A stretch of 64,000 bases of DNA from Raphanus sativus (GCF_000801105.2 NC_079514.1:2852001-2916000); one strand, 5' to 3'; positions 1 to 11,011 are shown, numbered from the stretch's first letter. Program-made: numbers and translations. Notes: generated by a model not told the origin, from the sequence alone.

Positions 1-858
1 TGTAGAAGCTTGCGAAGATTCTTAGATTTTTATAATTTTGGTAAAGAGGAGAAGCTAGAGAACAAAAGGATATATAGAGATAGAAACTGAGGAAATCCAA
101 AAGTTGCAATGAAGAGGAAATCATGGGATTAGTGGGTTTTTACAGTGATTGATTTAAAGCCAGAACGTTACTTGGCCGAGGAAGAGGAAGTGAGATAGTA
201 AGGTCTTCGATTTACAAAGAAGAAGGGGGATCCCTTGATGGATCAGAAAAAACGAAGCCCAATTATTGAAGTGTCCAGAGTTTTAGTTAGTGATCGTGAA
301 TGAAGTCAAAAAACGTTTCTATCGCTGAAGAATAGTGGACACGTGTCATAAAACGCCCTCCTCTCCCAGCTGAGCTGGACATCCTAAATAGCCATAGAAG
401 TCTACTTTATATATATAGATATATGTATATGATCAGACCGACGTTTCTCTCTCCTCTCCTTTTTCTTTTGGGATTAGCGTTATAAACCCTATTAAAAGAG
501 AAAAAAAACGATATAGCTCTAAAAGACCAAAACAAATAAGGTACTACTAGTTTTCTGTTCCCTAAAAATCTTGAATCTGATATTCCAAGTAAATGTTTTT
601 CTTATAACCTTGGTAAATAATTTCTTAAAATATGATTTGGATAGTCATAAATTTAAAAAGTCGTGTTATCAAAGAATTTTCGGAAACAAGATAACTACTA
701 CTTTTTCTTTGTTAATCCTGGCAGTAAAAGGATATAATACTATACAAATCCTTATCCCAACTGAAAAAGAACTCAACAAGCTTGTATATATATATAAACA
801 TAAACTTATATCAACAGGCTTGAATTTAACAAAAAAAAACTAACCTTTCTCTCCAACA
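1..858. other. Promoter-like intergenic DNA
   Basis: No supported coding sequence. A perfect palindromic G-box (GACACGTGTC) lies at 338-347, a TATA-rich run at about 408-425, and a CT-rich leader-like stretch with a telo-box-like motif (AAACCCTA) at about 445-500. Together they look like a plant promoter and 5' leader pointing right, but no convincing reading frame follows directly. A second TATA-like run (about 785-797) lies 60-75 bp before the small ORF at 859 and may serve it. Confidence 0.35.
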
Positions 859-1284
859 ATGTCTGTGGTCATAAAGTTCTTCATCCTCTTCCTTTTGGTT
901 GATATATCCACCGCATATTATAGGCCAGCTGATCCGACCTCCGAGGACAAAAAAGGAATCGATCTAAATAAGTCAGAGATTGACTATTTCAGTATTCTTA
1001 GAGACATAGTTCGAGGATGGCGAAGAGAAGCAGTTGCAAAATACTCGATGTCGGCATCTACCGATTACATGGCCCGGTCACTATTCCTACAAGACAAAGT
1101 TCGACGTTATGTTCAGCTTTGGGGAGAGTGGAAGAATCATACGGGATACCCATACGCCGACTTGCATAAGAAAATTTATGGTGACTTTTGGCCGATAGAA
1201 TATACTGATTGCCGTCGAACTGAGGGTATAGATCTCTTGATGTATCTTTTATATGGCCTTAGTGCAGAATCGGGCATGGTTTAG
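859..1284 (+). CDS. Small putative secreted protein, unknown family
   Basis: Single-exon 141-aa ORF. The first 19-20 residues form a hydrophobic signal-peptide-like segment (MSVVIKFFILFLLVDISTAY), followed by a charged mature part rich in Tyr, Trp, Arg and Lys (for example WRREAVAKY, YVQLWGEWK, YGDFWPIEYTDCRR), with one Cys near residue 114 and no second membrane segment. A TATA-like tract about 65 bp upstream and an A-rich context before the ATG support expression. I do not recognise the family. It lies on the opposite strand to the H+-ATPase copy A and converges on its 3' end. It could be a lineage-specific secreted peptide, a fragment of a larger gene, or a chance ORF. Confidence 0.4.
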   Translation: MSVVIKFFILFLLVDISTAYYRPADPTSEDKKGIDLNKSEIDYFSILRDIVRGWRREAVAKYSMSASTDYMARSLFLQDKVRRYVQLWGEWKNHTGYPYADLHKKIYGDFWPIEYTDCRRTEGIDLLMYLLYGLSAESGMV

Positions 1285-1493
1285 TTGTTTTCTTTTTTAC
1301 TTTCGGTTTCAGAATTGTTTTTGTAATTCATTTTTTTTTCTTGTTTTGGTTTGACTCTTGTTGGAGCTTTTCTTTTCTGTTAAAACATTATTTTACTGAT
1401 ATCTTTTGGAAAGAGATCCCTGCAGTCCAACGTTACTACTTAAGCTTCCCCTTCTATGGATGAATATGTTGTTGTTCAAAAAAAAAACTAATA

Positions 1494-1860
1494 TCCTTTG
1501 GTGGGTTCGAGATTTTATTCTTGCAAACTTTTTTTTTGAACTTTATCATTCTTGCAAACTTGAATTAGTAGACATAGCTCTTGCTAAACCTGGCAAAATC
1601 TCACACAGTAAACTCAAGAGGTTCGTGAATAAAAGTAGAAAGCAGATACAAGGGAAAAAGTAGGAAGCATACACAAAATGAGTCAAATGACCACGTACAT
1701 TAAAAAAAAACATTTTCATTTATAAAAGTTTGAAAATATTACTTTTTGGCGGGTTCAAGAATTTATTATCTTGCAAACTTGAATTTAATAGACTTCTCTT
1801 GCTAAACATAGCAAGTTCTTTCACAATAACCTCAAGCGGTCGTGAAGAAAAGGAAAAAAA
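1494..1860 (-). repeat. Duplicated 3' flank of H+-ATPase copy A
   Basis: Two related segments in the same orientation lie at about 1494-1650 and 1738-1860. Each has a TTTGG(T/C)GGGTTC start, a TTGCAAACTTGAATT(T)A core, a CTTGCTAAAC segment and a block like CAAG(A/C)GGT(T)CGTGAA. The same motifs occur once, inverted, in the 3' UTR of copy B (about 29710-29835). So copy A's 3' UTR or downstream flank was tandemly duplicated after the genes separated. Confidence 0.55.
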
Positions 1861-1928
1861 AATACTAGAAAACAACAACGGAAAAAGATCAATCATATGT
1901 TTGGTTTGGTTTGTTCTTCTTTTCGTGA

Positions 1929-4900
1929 CTAGACAGTGTAGTGTCCTGGAGTTTCAATGTCCAACCCCTTTAGCTTCGCTACTGATTCCACATGTCCCTT
2001 GAGTGTGTGCAGCTCCCTTAGCCTGTAGTTAACATATATAAAACATGCAGTTAGTGTTAAACTCAAGTCAAAGAATCGGTAATACTTAAAAGGTTGAGAT
2101 AAAAAGGTTTATCGTACCGAGCGATCTCAGCTCTTCTCTTGGCTTGCTCTGCAATCTCAGACATTTCTCTGTAAGTTCCTTGCTCAGGAATGATGCGAAC
2201 AGGTTCTTTTGGCTGTAGACCGTGAAGTGTCCTCTGAGCAACTGCCCATTGAGCCTCCCTCTCTTCTTTTCCGAAATCTTTCTTGGTCGTTAAAGCAATC
2301 CTGTTCTCAGTCATGTTGAGCCAAGCCTTTCCAGACAGGGTGTAGCGAATGGCAAACTTGAGAACGTCCAGTGGGAAGTATGTTATAATACTGTATAGCC
2401 AGATAACTCCAGCCCATCCCCATCCAATACCTTTAACCTCTGCGAACTCCCAGTTGGCATAGACCGCAATCACAGTGGCAACCTGCATTAATTTGGAAGT
2501 AACAAAAAAAACAGTGAGACATCCCTGAAAAATGTGGAGTTGTGATCTATAATGAATGATCTTACCAGTTGTGCAATGAGGAAAGCAATCATCAGCAATG
2601 CTCCGGGACGTTCAACAAAGGACCAGCTCCTTGATCTTGTGACGAAGATTAGAGCTTGACTAATGATACTAACTTGTAGATACACCGCACTCATTAGCTC
2701 GTGCTCATTACCCCTGATGGACCTTACACCAAACTTGTCCTGTAATTGGAAAGTGAAAGTTAAGTTTAAAACTCTTTACACTTAGCAAAGAAGACATATT
2801 ATTATATATTATTACCGAGAAAAAGTCGGTCTCGTTTGCCAACCAGAAGAAAACAACAGTCATGATGGCTAAGTAGCTTCCAAGCACAACTCCAGTAGCA
2901 AAAATTTCTCTAAGTTTCCAGCTATCAGGTGTGGGAGATGGCGTGACTCTGTCCTTTGAAATTGTCATGATGGTACCTATAGAGACATATATAATATAAA
3001 TAACTTGTATCTAAGGTTTATTCAAAAGGACAGTCTGGCTCACCATCGTTAAGAATGGCAATGATCAAAACCATAAATGCTGAGAAGTCAAACTTCCATA
3101 TCAAAGCAATAAGCATGAAACCAAGCACGATACGGATTGTGATTGAAACTGCGTATATTGTATAGTTCTTCATTCTCTGGAAAATAGCTCTGCTGGTGAG
3201 GACAGCACTGATGATAACGCTGAGTCCAGGCTCAGTGAGAACGATATCTGAAGCTCCCCGAGCAGCGTCCGTAGCATCATCGACAGCAATACCAATATCA
3301 GCTTTCTTCAAAGCAGGAGCATCGTTGACACCATCACCAGTCATTCCAACAATATGCTTCCTCTCCTGCAACTTCTTCACGATCTCGTATTTGTGCTCTA
3401 TAGTGTCCAAAACAAAAGAAGCTTAGATCTCATGTAACACACCACCTATGCATTGACATGTATATTCTTTTTTAAAAAAAAAGAAGATAATAACCTGGGA
3501 AGACTCCAGCAAAACCATCAGCCTGTTCGATCAAGTCCTCAACAGGAATGGTAGCAAGTGCTGGGTCCTTGTGATTACCGAGAAGAGCCGAGGATGGATA
3601 CATGTTTGTTCCCATTCCAAGTCTGCGACCAGTTTCCTTTCCAATAGCAAGTTGGTCACCTGGCCACATAATTTGTACAAGAGAATGTTAGTGGGAAATG
3701 TAAATGTGTTTAGCTACCAGGTGTCCGGTTTCCAACTCAAAACCAATTAATAGTAAATAAATTGACACAACTTTTTCTATATAGGACATGTTTGTTTCTC
3801 CATCGGAATGAGCCATCGGGATGAAAATGAGAGTTTTGTTTGTTTAGATACTAAAAGTGCAATTCATCTAGATGGATCATCCATATGATTTTGGAAAATT
3901 TAGGCTTAATTTTCCAACTTCTAATATAAGACTTTGTTATTACCAGTGATCATCTTGACATTAACACCAAGATGCAAAGCCCTTCGGATGGTTTCGGCAC
4001 TGTCATGTCTTGGGGGATCAAAAAGTGGCAACAAGCCAACAAACTCCCACGGTCCACCTGGACTTTCCTTTGTTTTCTCTGGCACCGTCTAAAGAAGGAG
4101 ACATGAACACAAACTAATGAATATTTGTTTCTAAGCAGAAGTGAAACTAAAAGGGTATCAAAGCAAAACAAGTTAAGTAAGTACCTGGCGAGAAACGGCC
4201 AACGACCTGAGACCACGCTCCGCATACTTTTCTATAATATCGAGCACCCTCTTGCTAAGGTCATTGCTGGCTTTGCAAAGTTCGAGGATCTGCTCGGGAG
4301 CACCTTTGCTGACTCTGTGCCAGTTACCACTAGAGTCTATGTAAGTCAAAGCAGTTCTCTTATCAGTAGGGTTGAATGGAAGGAAGTGAACTTCTCTAAT
4401 TCCAGCTCTGGCCTCCTTTGGATCAGCAAGCATCCCAACCATGGCTGCATCTATGGCATCCTGGTTCTCAATTCTTGAAGCCATCGCCGCAAACAAAAGA
4501 ACTTGGTCTTTCTCCACACCCTTGCAGAAAACCTCAACCAAGTTTTTATCCACACTCAGTTTGTTGAGAGTTAGCGTTCCGGTTTTGTCACTGCACAGGA
4601 CATCCATTCCAGCCATTTCTTCAATGGCAGTCATACGCTTGGTGATGGCACCTTGCTGAGCAAGCTTGTGAGAGCCAATAGCCATGGTGACAGACAACAC
4701 CGTAGGCATAGCAATAGGGATACCACCGATCAATAGGACCAAGAGATTATCAATTCCATCTCTGTACTTTCGGCGTTGGATAGGGTACATGACGAGAATC
4801 TCAATCACCATACCGATGGCAATGGAACAGATGCAGAAGTTACCAATAGCTGTAAGAACCTTCTGGAAGTGTCCAACTTGGTTTGTGCTGTCCACAAGGA

Positions 4901-5959
4901 GAGCAGCTTTGCCGAAGAAGGTGTGAACACCTGTGGCGATAACAACGGCCTCTATCTCTCCTTGTTTACAGGTTGAGCCGGAGAAAACTCCTTGGCCAGG
5001 GTGCTTGGTCACAGGGAGGGACTCTCCTGTAAGAGCAGACTGGTCCACCTTTAAAGGATCACCTTCGAGTAGACGAGCATCGGCAGGGATAATGTCTCCA
5101 AGTTTGATGCTAACGATATCTCCTGGGACAAGAATAGCAGCCTCTTGTTCGCTCCATCTCCCATCCCTTAGAACCTAGAGAAACGGAGAAAAATCACAAA
5201 TAACATTAGCTTTTGAAGAAGCTTTGATGCATTCTTTAGATCAACTTCACAAAGCATCCTCTTATGACAAACAAACCTTGGTTTTAGGAGCAAGACCAGC
5301 CATGAGAGCAGCGGCGGCGTTACCGGCGTTGTTCTCTTCGATGAAACTGATGGTAGAGTTGATGACAAGAAGACAGATGATACCAACAAAGTCCTGCCAA
5401 TCCGGAGGCCTACCGTCACCGTTGGCCAAAGCAATAGCCATGATTGCAGCAGCTTCCATGACCCATGAAAGGGGATTCCACATAAACCCCAAAAACTTGA
5501 GAATCTTGCTTTCCTGTAAATATTTAGTGTACAAAAGCATTTTAGTAAACCAAACAACAACTAAAGTGCAAATACAAAAGAAAAAAAAAAAAGAAGAAGT
5601 TAAAGACCTTCTTCTCTTCGAGCTTGTTCAAGCCAAAGATCTGAACCCTGGCTTCTCCTTCCTGATTCGTCAAACCTTCCTTCGTACATTTTAGCTGCTG
5701 GAAAACTTCCTCTATTGGACATTTCTCCTGCAAAAAAAACATCAATGAGACAAACAGTTTGAAGTTATTCAGACATTCCAGTGTGCACAAGAAGATCAAT
5801 AATATATCTTCAGAAAGAGAAACGTTTGTCTTAAACACAAAGAACTTGGTCGGAACTGATTCAAAATTTGTAATAATGCACCCTGTCATAAACAGAGAGA
5901 TAAAAAAAAGTTGTTACCAGATCAACAGTCTCGTTCTTGATATTCTCAAGACTCGACAT
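1929..5959 (-). CDS. AHA2: Plasma-membrane H+-ATPase, AHA2-type, copy A (intact)
   Basis: P3A-type H+-ATPase that pumps protons out of the cell using ATP. Eleven coding exons (high to low): 5959-5918, 5727-5608, 5513-5277, 5174-4185, 4088-3944, 3659-3495, 3397-3044, 2976-2816, 2739-2566, 2482-2118, 2022-1929. All introns are GT-AG. Lengths sum to 2,847 nt, i.e. 948 aa, the AHA2 length, with no internal stop. Visible by family numbering: actuator TGES (181-184), phosphorylation motif CSDKTGT (Asp329), hinge TGDGVND (588-592), TM6 proton-site Asp684 in AILNDG, and an autoinhibitory tail ending in HYTV with the penultimate Thr used for 14-3-3 binding. Oddities: Leu at 225 where copy B and the family have His; Asp at 606 in [12 protein letters not shown], shared with copy [11 protein letters not shown] instead of FGPNKLEEKK. 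AHA2 rather than AHA1 rests on synteny and the MSSLE start. Confidence 0.93.
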
Positions 5960-6130
5960 CTCTCCCTTCCTTCACTTCAAAAAAAGAAAAACTTCCAAAT
6001 GGCTTCGAAGAAGTCACTAGAACGACAGCTGTGTGCACCGTTTCACTCGATCATACGGATTCCGGGAGAGAGGAGTAAGAGAAAGTATGAGGTGAAGCGG
6101 GCTGTGTTTTGCAGCAGAAACGAGTCTCTG

Positions 6131-6138
6131 TTTTTATA
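6131..6138 (-). promoter_or_regulatory. TATA box of copy A
   Basis: On the minus strand a TATAAAAA element lies about 175 bp before the copy A ATG. The same context (TATAAAAA(C/G)AG, then GACTCG) recurs at 25159-25166 before copy B and near 15349 before the truncated third copy. This marks all three as descendants of one promoter. Confidence 0.65.
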
Positions 6139-6139
6139 C

Positions 6140-7345
6140 TACCAAAAACGACGAATTCATCAGCCGTTTAGTAATTGTGGGTCCCAATAAGTAATCTCCA
6201 TTTATCACGCCTTCTCCTTCATGAATTTTATATATTTTTTTAATCTCCTTTCCTTAATTGTTGATTAATAATAGCATTACCTTTGATATCGTTCAAATTA
6301 CTTGTTGTGGCCTTGTCCCTTGTGGGTCTCCTTTCTACTGAATCTGTGGAGAAACTTATTTAATTTGACTGTTGTAAAAAAATTCGACCATGAATTACAT
6401 TATTTCTTTAGTTACTGCTTATTAGTATTACACACAAACAAATAAAGAGTTGCAAATTTTTTATTTGGTTTTTTTTCAAAAAATATGTTTGATATTTTGA
6501 TGAAAGCTCGTATGAGAAAATAAATATTTGCAATTTTTTTTAAAAAATTTGTAAGTCAAAGAGTTATTGCTCCCAATAAATAATCATATCAGGAAAGAAA
6601 TAATTAGTGGAGGTGTTACACTGCTGTGAGATTTTAAATTAAAGTTGCAGAAGGCAACATACTTCTTGCTGCATAACGTATATTCCTCTTATTAATTTAA
6701 TATTGTGCTCTGCCACCTATTTGGTTCCATATACTTTTTTCCATACATAATTCATGCTGAAAATTTCAACTAGAAATATATATATATATATCCTTACAAA
6801 TTCATTTTTAATGGTTTGGGTTCGTATGTTTATTGGCTGGCTTAATTAGGAAGAAATTCTTGCTACTCACTGTCTGATTCTGCATTACTTGGAATTTACT
6901 TGTAGAAATACTGATTACTGAGATAAGTGTAATAATTTAGTTTTATAAGAAAATAATATGTGTGTCTATAGTTTTTGTAGCCCTATGTAATGCAAAACTG
7001 TCCCTTCCAAATTCCAAGGTGCATCATGGCAGGATCGGCAGGGGGCATGATGTCACATGTTGACATTTTTTTATGGCATCATGGTAATCTCTCTCATGCC
7101 TTTGACATTTTTCATTAGTCATACAATACCATTAGTAAGTTGCCAGAATTGTCACTATCATGAAGTGAAGGCGATGGTAAAACTGCTTTATATCATTAAG
7201 TAATACTATATTAATCTGCTGAGGTATTTATTTGAGGAGTATAAAAACGACCTAATTGGTACGTACGGTCATTAAGAAGATATAAATCGGTTTCATCATG
7301 GACTTGACATATTGTAACTTTTTGTCTTTCATCTTTTCAATGATT
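6140..7345 (-). repeat. Upstream region of copy A; left arm of foldback
   Basis: No gene. This is the 5' flank of copy A and matches, inverted, the flank of copy B. 6570-6700 corresponds to about 24840-24960 (GCAGCAAGA, CCCACAGCAGTG, CTTTCCTGATAT blocks). 7041-7115 corresponds to about 24317-24390 (AATGTCAAAGGCATGAGAG block). 7205-7340 corresponds to about 24090-24240 (AAATAAATACCTCA, ACCAATT, GTTACAATATG blocks). Divergence is moderate, with many small indels. Confidence 0.65.
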
Positions 7346-7880
7346 AATGAAAAATGTCAAAGGAATGAGAGAGATTGCCATAATGCCATGAAAAATGTCA
7401 ACATGTGACTTCTCGTTTCCATTGCTGGCCTTGTGATGATGCAGCTTGAAACTTGAAAGAGACAATCCAACATATTGAGTAGTATGTTATACCCGCATAT
7501 AAGTCAATGCCCCAAATTTGAATTAATATGCTGAATATCACAAAAAAACCTCGTAAAATAAATATGTATTTCTAGTTAAAAATTTCAGAATGAATTATAT
7601 CAAATACTATAGGTGGCAAAATACTAATACTGAAATAGTTAGCAAGAGGAATATACGTTAAGCAGCAAGAAGCATGTTGCATTTTTGTCAACTTCATTTA
7701 AAATCCCACAGCAGTGCACCTCCACCAATGTTTTATTTCCTGATATAATGATTCTTGGTGGAAATAACTCTTTGACTTACCATTTTTTTTTGACTAACTT
7801 TGACTTACCATTTTTCAAAGAGATATTGCAACAAATATGCTTTTACAAAAAATATGTTGCAATTTTTCGTTTGAGCTTCA
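7346..7880 (+). repeat. Right arm of foldback (second copy of AHA2 upstream region)
   Basis: From 7346 the sequence switches to plus orientation and repeats the same upstream module as copy B (about 24313-25000): AATGTCAAAGGAATGAGAG at 7350, CAACATGTGACTTC near 7400, AAGCAGCAAGA near 7660 and CCCACAGCAGTGCACC near 7710. It therefore forms an inverted repeat with 6570-7115, leaving about 230 bp of non-repeated loop. No H+-ATPase exon follows it. Confidence 0.6.
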
Positions 7881-7924
7881 TCAATAAATTTAACAAAAAA
7901 ATTGACAAAACAAAACAAAAATCT

Positions 7925-8392
7925 TGCAAATAGGTGGCAGAATGAATTTTCAAATCGTACATGTTTCTAGTTGAAATGTTTTTTTTTTTTTTTGATTAAC
8001 CTGGGGTATCCCGGGCCTATGGAAGAGCCCAGACTAATCTCCAAGGAGAGGTGCAGCCCACGGATAGACCTTCTCTCTGGGTATGCAAATGTGTCCTAAA
8101 ATATAGGTCCATATCCGTGTTGGTGTCCAGAAATCATGATTTAGTTCCCTACAGTAGGATTCGAACTCACAACCTGGGTGCAGGAAGGAGCCCGTCCTTA
8201 CCATTGGGCCATGATGTTCAGAATGAATTATATGTATAGAATGATGAAATACATGGAACCAAATACGTGGCAAGAGTAAAAAGAACTAATAGGAGGATAG
8301 GTTAAGCAGCAAGAAGTATATTGCTTTTTAATCAATTAAATTTTAAATCCTCCACCAATAACTCTTCGACTAACATCTATTACACTGATTTA
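7925..8392 (+). repeat. Third upstream-module copy, split by a SINE
   Basis: A further plus-strand copy of the distal upstream module: TTTCTAGTTGAAATG, then after the SINE CAGAATGAATTATAT, ACATGGAACCAAATACGTGG, TAAGCAGCAAGAAG and TCCTCCACCAATAACTC. It corresponds to about 24745-24970 before copy B. It stops where the LINE is inserted; the ancestral sequence resumes at 15082 and leads to the truncated third H+-ATPase. Confidence 0.6.
7979..8217 (-). mobile_element. tRNA-derived SINE
   Basis: Read on the minus strand, the element has a pol III A-box-like TGGCCCAATGG, a B-box-like GAGTTCGAATCC about 40 bp further on, a unique body and a 15-nt A tail (poly-T at 7979-7993). Its 3' end (GATTAGTCTGG...GGGATACCCCAGGTTAAT) recurs before the A tail of the SINE at 23.6-23.8 kb, so both belong to one family. 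Comparison with the other upstream-module copies, which run straight from GTTGAAA into TTCAGAAT, shows the empty site. The target duplication is short or eroded. Confidence 0.75.
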
Positions 8393-8408
8393 GGGGTTAA
8401 TGATGAAT
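8393..8408 (+). repeat. LINE target-site duplication, 5' copy
   Basis: GGGGTTAATGATGAAT here is repeated exactly at 15066-15081, directly after the LINE's A-tail. The pair delimits the element. Confidence 0.9.
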
Positions 8409-8993
8409 AAAAATTATGGGTTAACCCCTACAAAAGTTAAAAAAAAACGCTCTCAGGCCCTTTTGTCGAGATACTTCTTCTAACTCCCTGCTAGTGGGCT
8501 CCTCCCAATTATCCAGCGGTTTCTTTCCAGTTTGGGCCTATCTGCTCGGATTTTTCGAAGCTTCGATTCAAATTGTTCCCCCTTACGGCTTTATCCTCAG
8601 GTCCGTTCACTACACTGCGCAAAAAACCGCCGGGTTCTTCCCCCGACCCGGGTCGGAGGGACCGTCTCCGCCGCGCTGACTCACCGGAAAAGATAAATGA
8701 AGACTCTTGCGACCATGCCATGGATCCAAAGCAGCTTCCGACGAATCCAAACTCCTGCGTTGTTGAGTTTTTAGTTACTGAAAGAGCTTTTCACCTTGTT
8801 TACCCAGTGGTTACTGGAAAACCCGACTTTATCTTATCTTTTGGAAGGATTCTTCCTCTACTCCGATTCACCTCCTGGTTTTGTTAGTCTCTTAGCAGAA
8901 CAAATTGGTTTACTCTTCAGGCTTGCTCTGTTCTTTATCAAGACTCCCTGAATCTCACTACCTACCACTAAAGCTCTGTTTCTCTAGCCAACA

Positions 8994-10985
8994 ATGCAGA
9001 GAAGACTCTCCTCAGCAGAGAAGGGTAAAGCGGTGGCGCTGGAGCATATCCCTACCCCTCGCAAAGCTAGAGTCCGTGTTACAGTTCCTGATTTATCTGA
9101 GATGAAAGAGAAGCATTCTCTCACCATTATTGGAAGGGTCACCAACCCATCAGTTCAGAAGGTCTGGTCCCTCATCCCCTTCTTTACAGAACACTGGAAG
9201 TCCGACATTACTCCGGTGGGCGCCGATCTAGGCCTTGGCCTGTTCCAGTTCCAGTTCGAACGCGAAGCCGACCTGCTCACAGTACTTGAAAAGCAGCCGT
9301 ACCACTACGCTCGATGGATGGTTATCCTCCAGCGTTGGGAACCGACAGTCTCCCCTGATTTCCCCTCCATGATTCCTTTTTGGATAAAGATCCACGGGAT
9401 TCCGGTTCATTTATGGACGGAGGAAGTTATTGAAAGTCTAGGGAGGGATATTGGTACTTATGAAGCTGCAGAAATCACAAAAACTTCCATCCGAATGAGG
9501 GTTCACATCAATGGAAGATTACCTCTCATAAAGAACTCTGTTGTAGAGTTTTCAAACGGCGACGAGGTTTCTGCTACCTTCGTTTATGAGAGGCTTGAAA
9601 GACACTGCTCCAAATGCTACAAATTGGACCACGAAATTGGAGATTGTTTAGAAGCCAAGCACCAGAAAAAAGCTCTACAAGCTGCGCAAAAAGATGAGCC
9701 AAAACCTCAAGCTTCTTTGGCAATATACTCTGAAGAGCGCCGGGAGCCAAACATAAGAAGCTCGCAGCCACAACGTCGGGAGGATTACTCTCGCCCCTCT
9801 CAAGGAGAAAAGCTTACTCGCTACACGTCTGGGAAACACTCTCGTAACTCCTCCTTGTCAAGAAATGGCAATCGAGCTATGCAACATGGAGAAAGACCCC
9901 TCTTTAAAAAAGAATGGCAACCGAGAGAACACCAACATAAAGAATCCTACAAACATGGGACTAAGCGTCCTTATGAACCTTCTCGTGGGGATTCCCACCC
10001 CTACTATGAACCAGATAACAGACATGTGAGACAGCGCATGAGTAGGGAAGATGAACAACACACGCCTTTAAACCAGCACTCCTCTGCACAAGAGATTACC
10101 TCCTCCTCAAGGAACAAACAGTTACCTTCAGCAAGGGGGGTTCCCCTTCTGAGATGTGAGTCTACTCTCCCTCCTGAAGCGATAGAAGCTGCAGCAAGTG
10201 ATATCAGAAAGGCAATGGCGCAATACACTATGTGCGCTGACCCTACGGAAAGTGCAGCTCGACAAGAACGTTTTAGACAGGCTGAAAACCATGGAGAGAT
10301 AGAAGAAACGGCGATTCAAATGGTTAGAGCTGCTATTATTCGTGACAACTCTAAGGACTTTCTAGAGTCCCCAATAGAGCCAACACCTGAGGAACGCTTG
10401 CCGGTATCAGCAAGATTGGGACCCCTAAATTCAGACCCTATGTCGGGAGAACGGGTGCCGTTATCTGCTAGATTGGGTCCTGTAAATGGAGAGCCACTAT
10501 CAGGAGAGCGTGGCCCCTTAGCTGGAAGACTGGGACCAACAAACTTAGACCTTGCTGATGGAGAACCCGAAGAGGTGATGGAAGAAGGTGAAGGCTCTGC
10601 TCGCCTTCCTGCGACAGCAAGACTGGGCCCTGCACTTGAGGGAGTAACTACAACTGAGGACCCCAGCGTCGGAAAGAAGAGGAAACCAGGTAGACCCCTG
10701 GGCTCTAAAAAAGCTGGCTCCAACGTTGCTCCTCCACAGGATACCGAAAATCGTAAGAAGAAAGCTCAACAAGGTAAACCACCCACGGGGAGAAAAGCGG
10801 CGGGTCAGGAGGGAGCAAAACCACGGAGAGTAACAAAAGCTGCTAAGAATAGGAGAGCAACTCCTCGCCCTTCCCGCAATGCCAGTACGCCAACCTCATC
10901 GGAGAACCTCCCAATTGCAAACTTGATACCACCAGCGGCTAGGAGACGGATGGATTTTCGGGCTCCATCAAGCCCCGCTCCTTAG
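8994..10985 (+). CDS. LINE ORF1: RNA-binding/chaperone protein
   Basis: 663-aa uninterrupted ORF. About residues 37-195 form a DUF4283-type domain (SLTIIGRV..., FWIKIHGIPVHLW), followed by a CCHC zinc knuckle, CSKCYKLDHEIGDC, near residues 203-216. The rest is basic and low-complexity: Arg/Ser/His-rich from about 235 to 370, four spaced repeats of a (S/A)ARLGP-type motif between about 468 and 545, and an AT-hook-like KRKPGRPLGSKK near 563. In plant L1 elements ORF1 is expected to coat the element RNA. No splice site or host gene homology is needed to explain it. It ends about 10 bp before the ORF2 homology starts. Confidence 0.85.
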   Translation: MQRRLSSAEKGKAVALEHIPTPRKARVRVTVPDLSEMKEKHSLTIIGRVTNPSVQKVWSLIPFFTEHWKSDITPVGADLGLGLFQFQFEREADLLTVLEKQPYHYARWMVILQRWEPTVSPDFPSMIPFWIKIHGIPVHLWTEEVIESLGRDIGTYEAAEITKTSIRMRVHINGRLPLIKNSVVEFSNGDEVSATFVYERLERHCSKCYKLDHEIGDCLEAKHQKKALQAAQKDEPKPQASLAIYSEERREPNIRSSQPQRREDYSRPSQGEKLTRYTSGKHSRNSSLSRNGNRAMQHGERPLFKKEWQPREHQHKESYKHGTKRPYEPSRGDSHPYYEPDNRHVRQRMSREDEQHTPLNQHSSAQEITSSSRNKQLPSARGVPLLRCESTLPPEAIEAAASDIRKAMAQYTMCADPTESAARQERFRQAENHGEIEETAIQMVRAAIIRDNSKDFLESPIEPTPEERLPVSARLGPLNSDPMSGERVPLSARLGPVNGEPLSGERGPLAGRLGPTNLDLADGEPEEVMEEGEGSARLPATARLGPALEGVTTTEDPSVGKKRKPGRPLGSKKAGSNVAPPQDTENRKKKAQQGKPPTGRKAAGQEGAKPRRVTKAAKNRRATPRPSRNASTPTSSENLPIANLIPPAARRRMDFRAPSSPAP

Positions 10986-11011
10986 CAATACTGAGCTGGA
11001 ACTGTCAGGGG

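Noticed and set aside
1929..5959. Copy A as a pseudogene, because its translated pieces look short and broken in raw frames
   Set aside because: All breaks fall at canonical introns. The eleven exons sum to 949 codons, match copy B exon by exon and contain no stop.
8090..8215. tRNA gene (B-box-like GTTCGAATCC)
   Set aside because: There is no cloverleaf or anticodon arm. The A tail and repeated 3' end make it a SINE. The same holds for 23586-23700.
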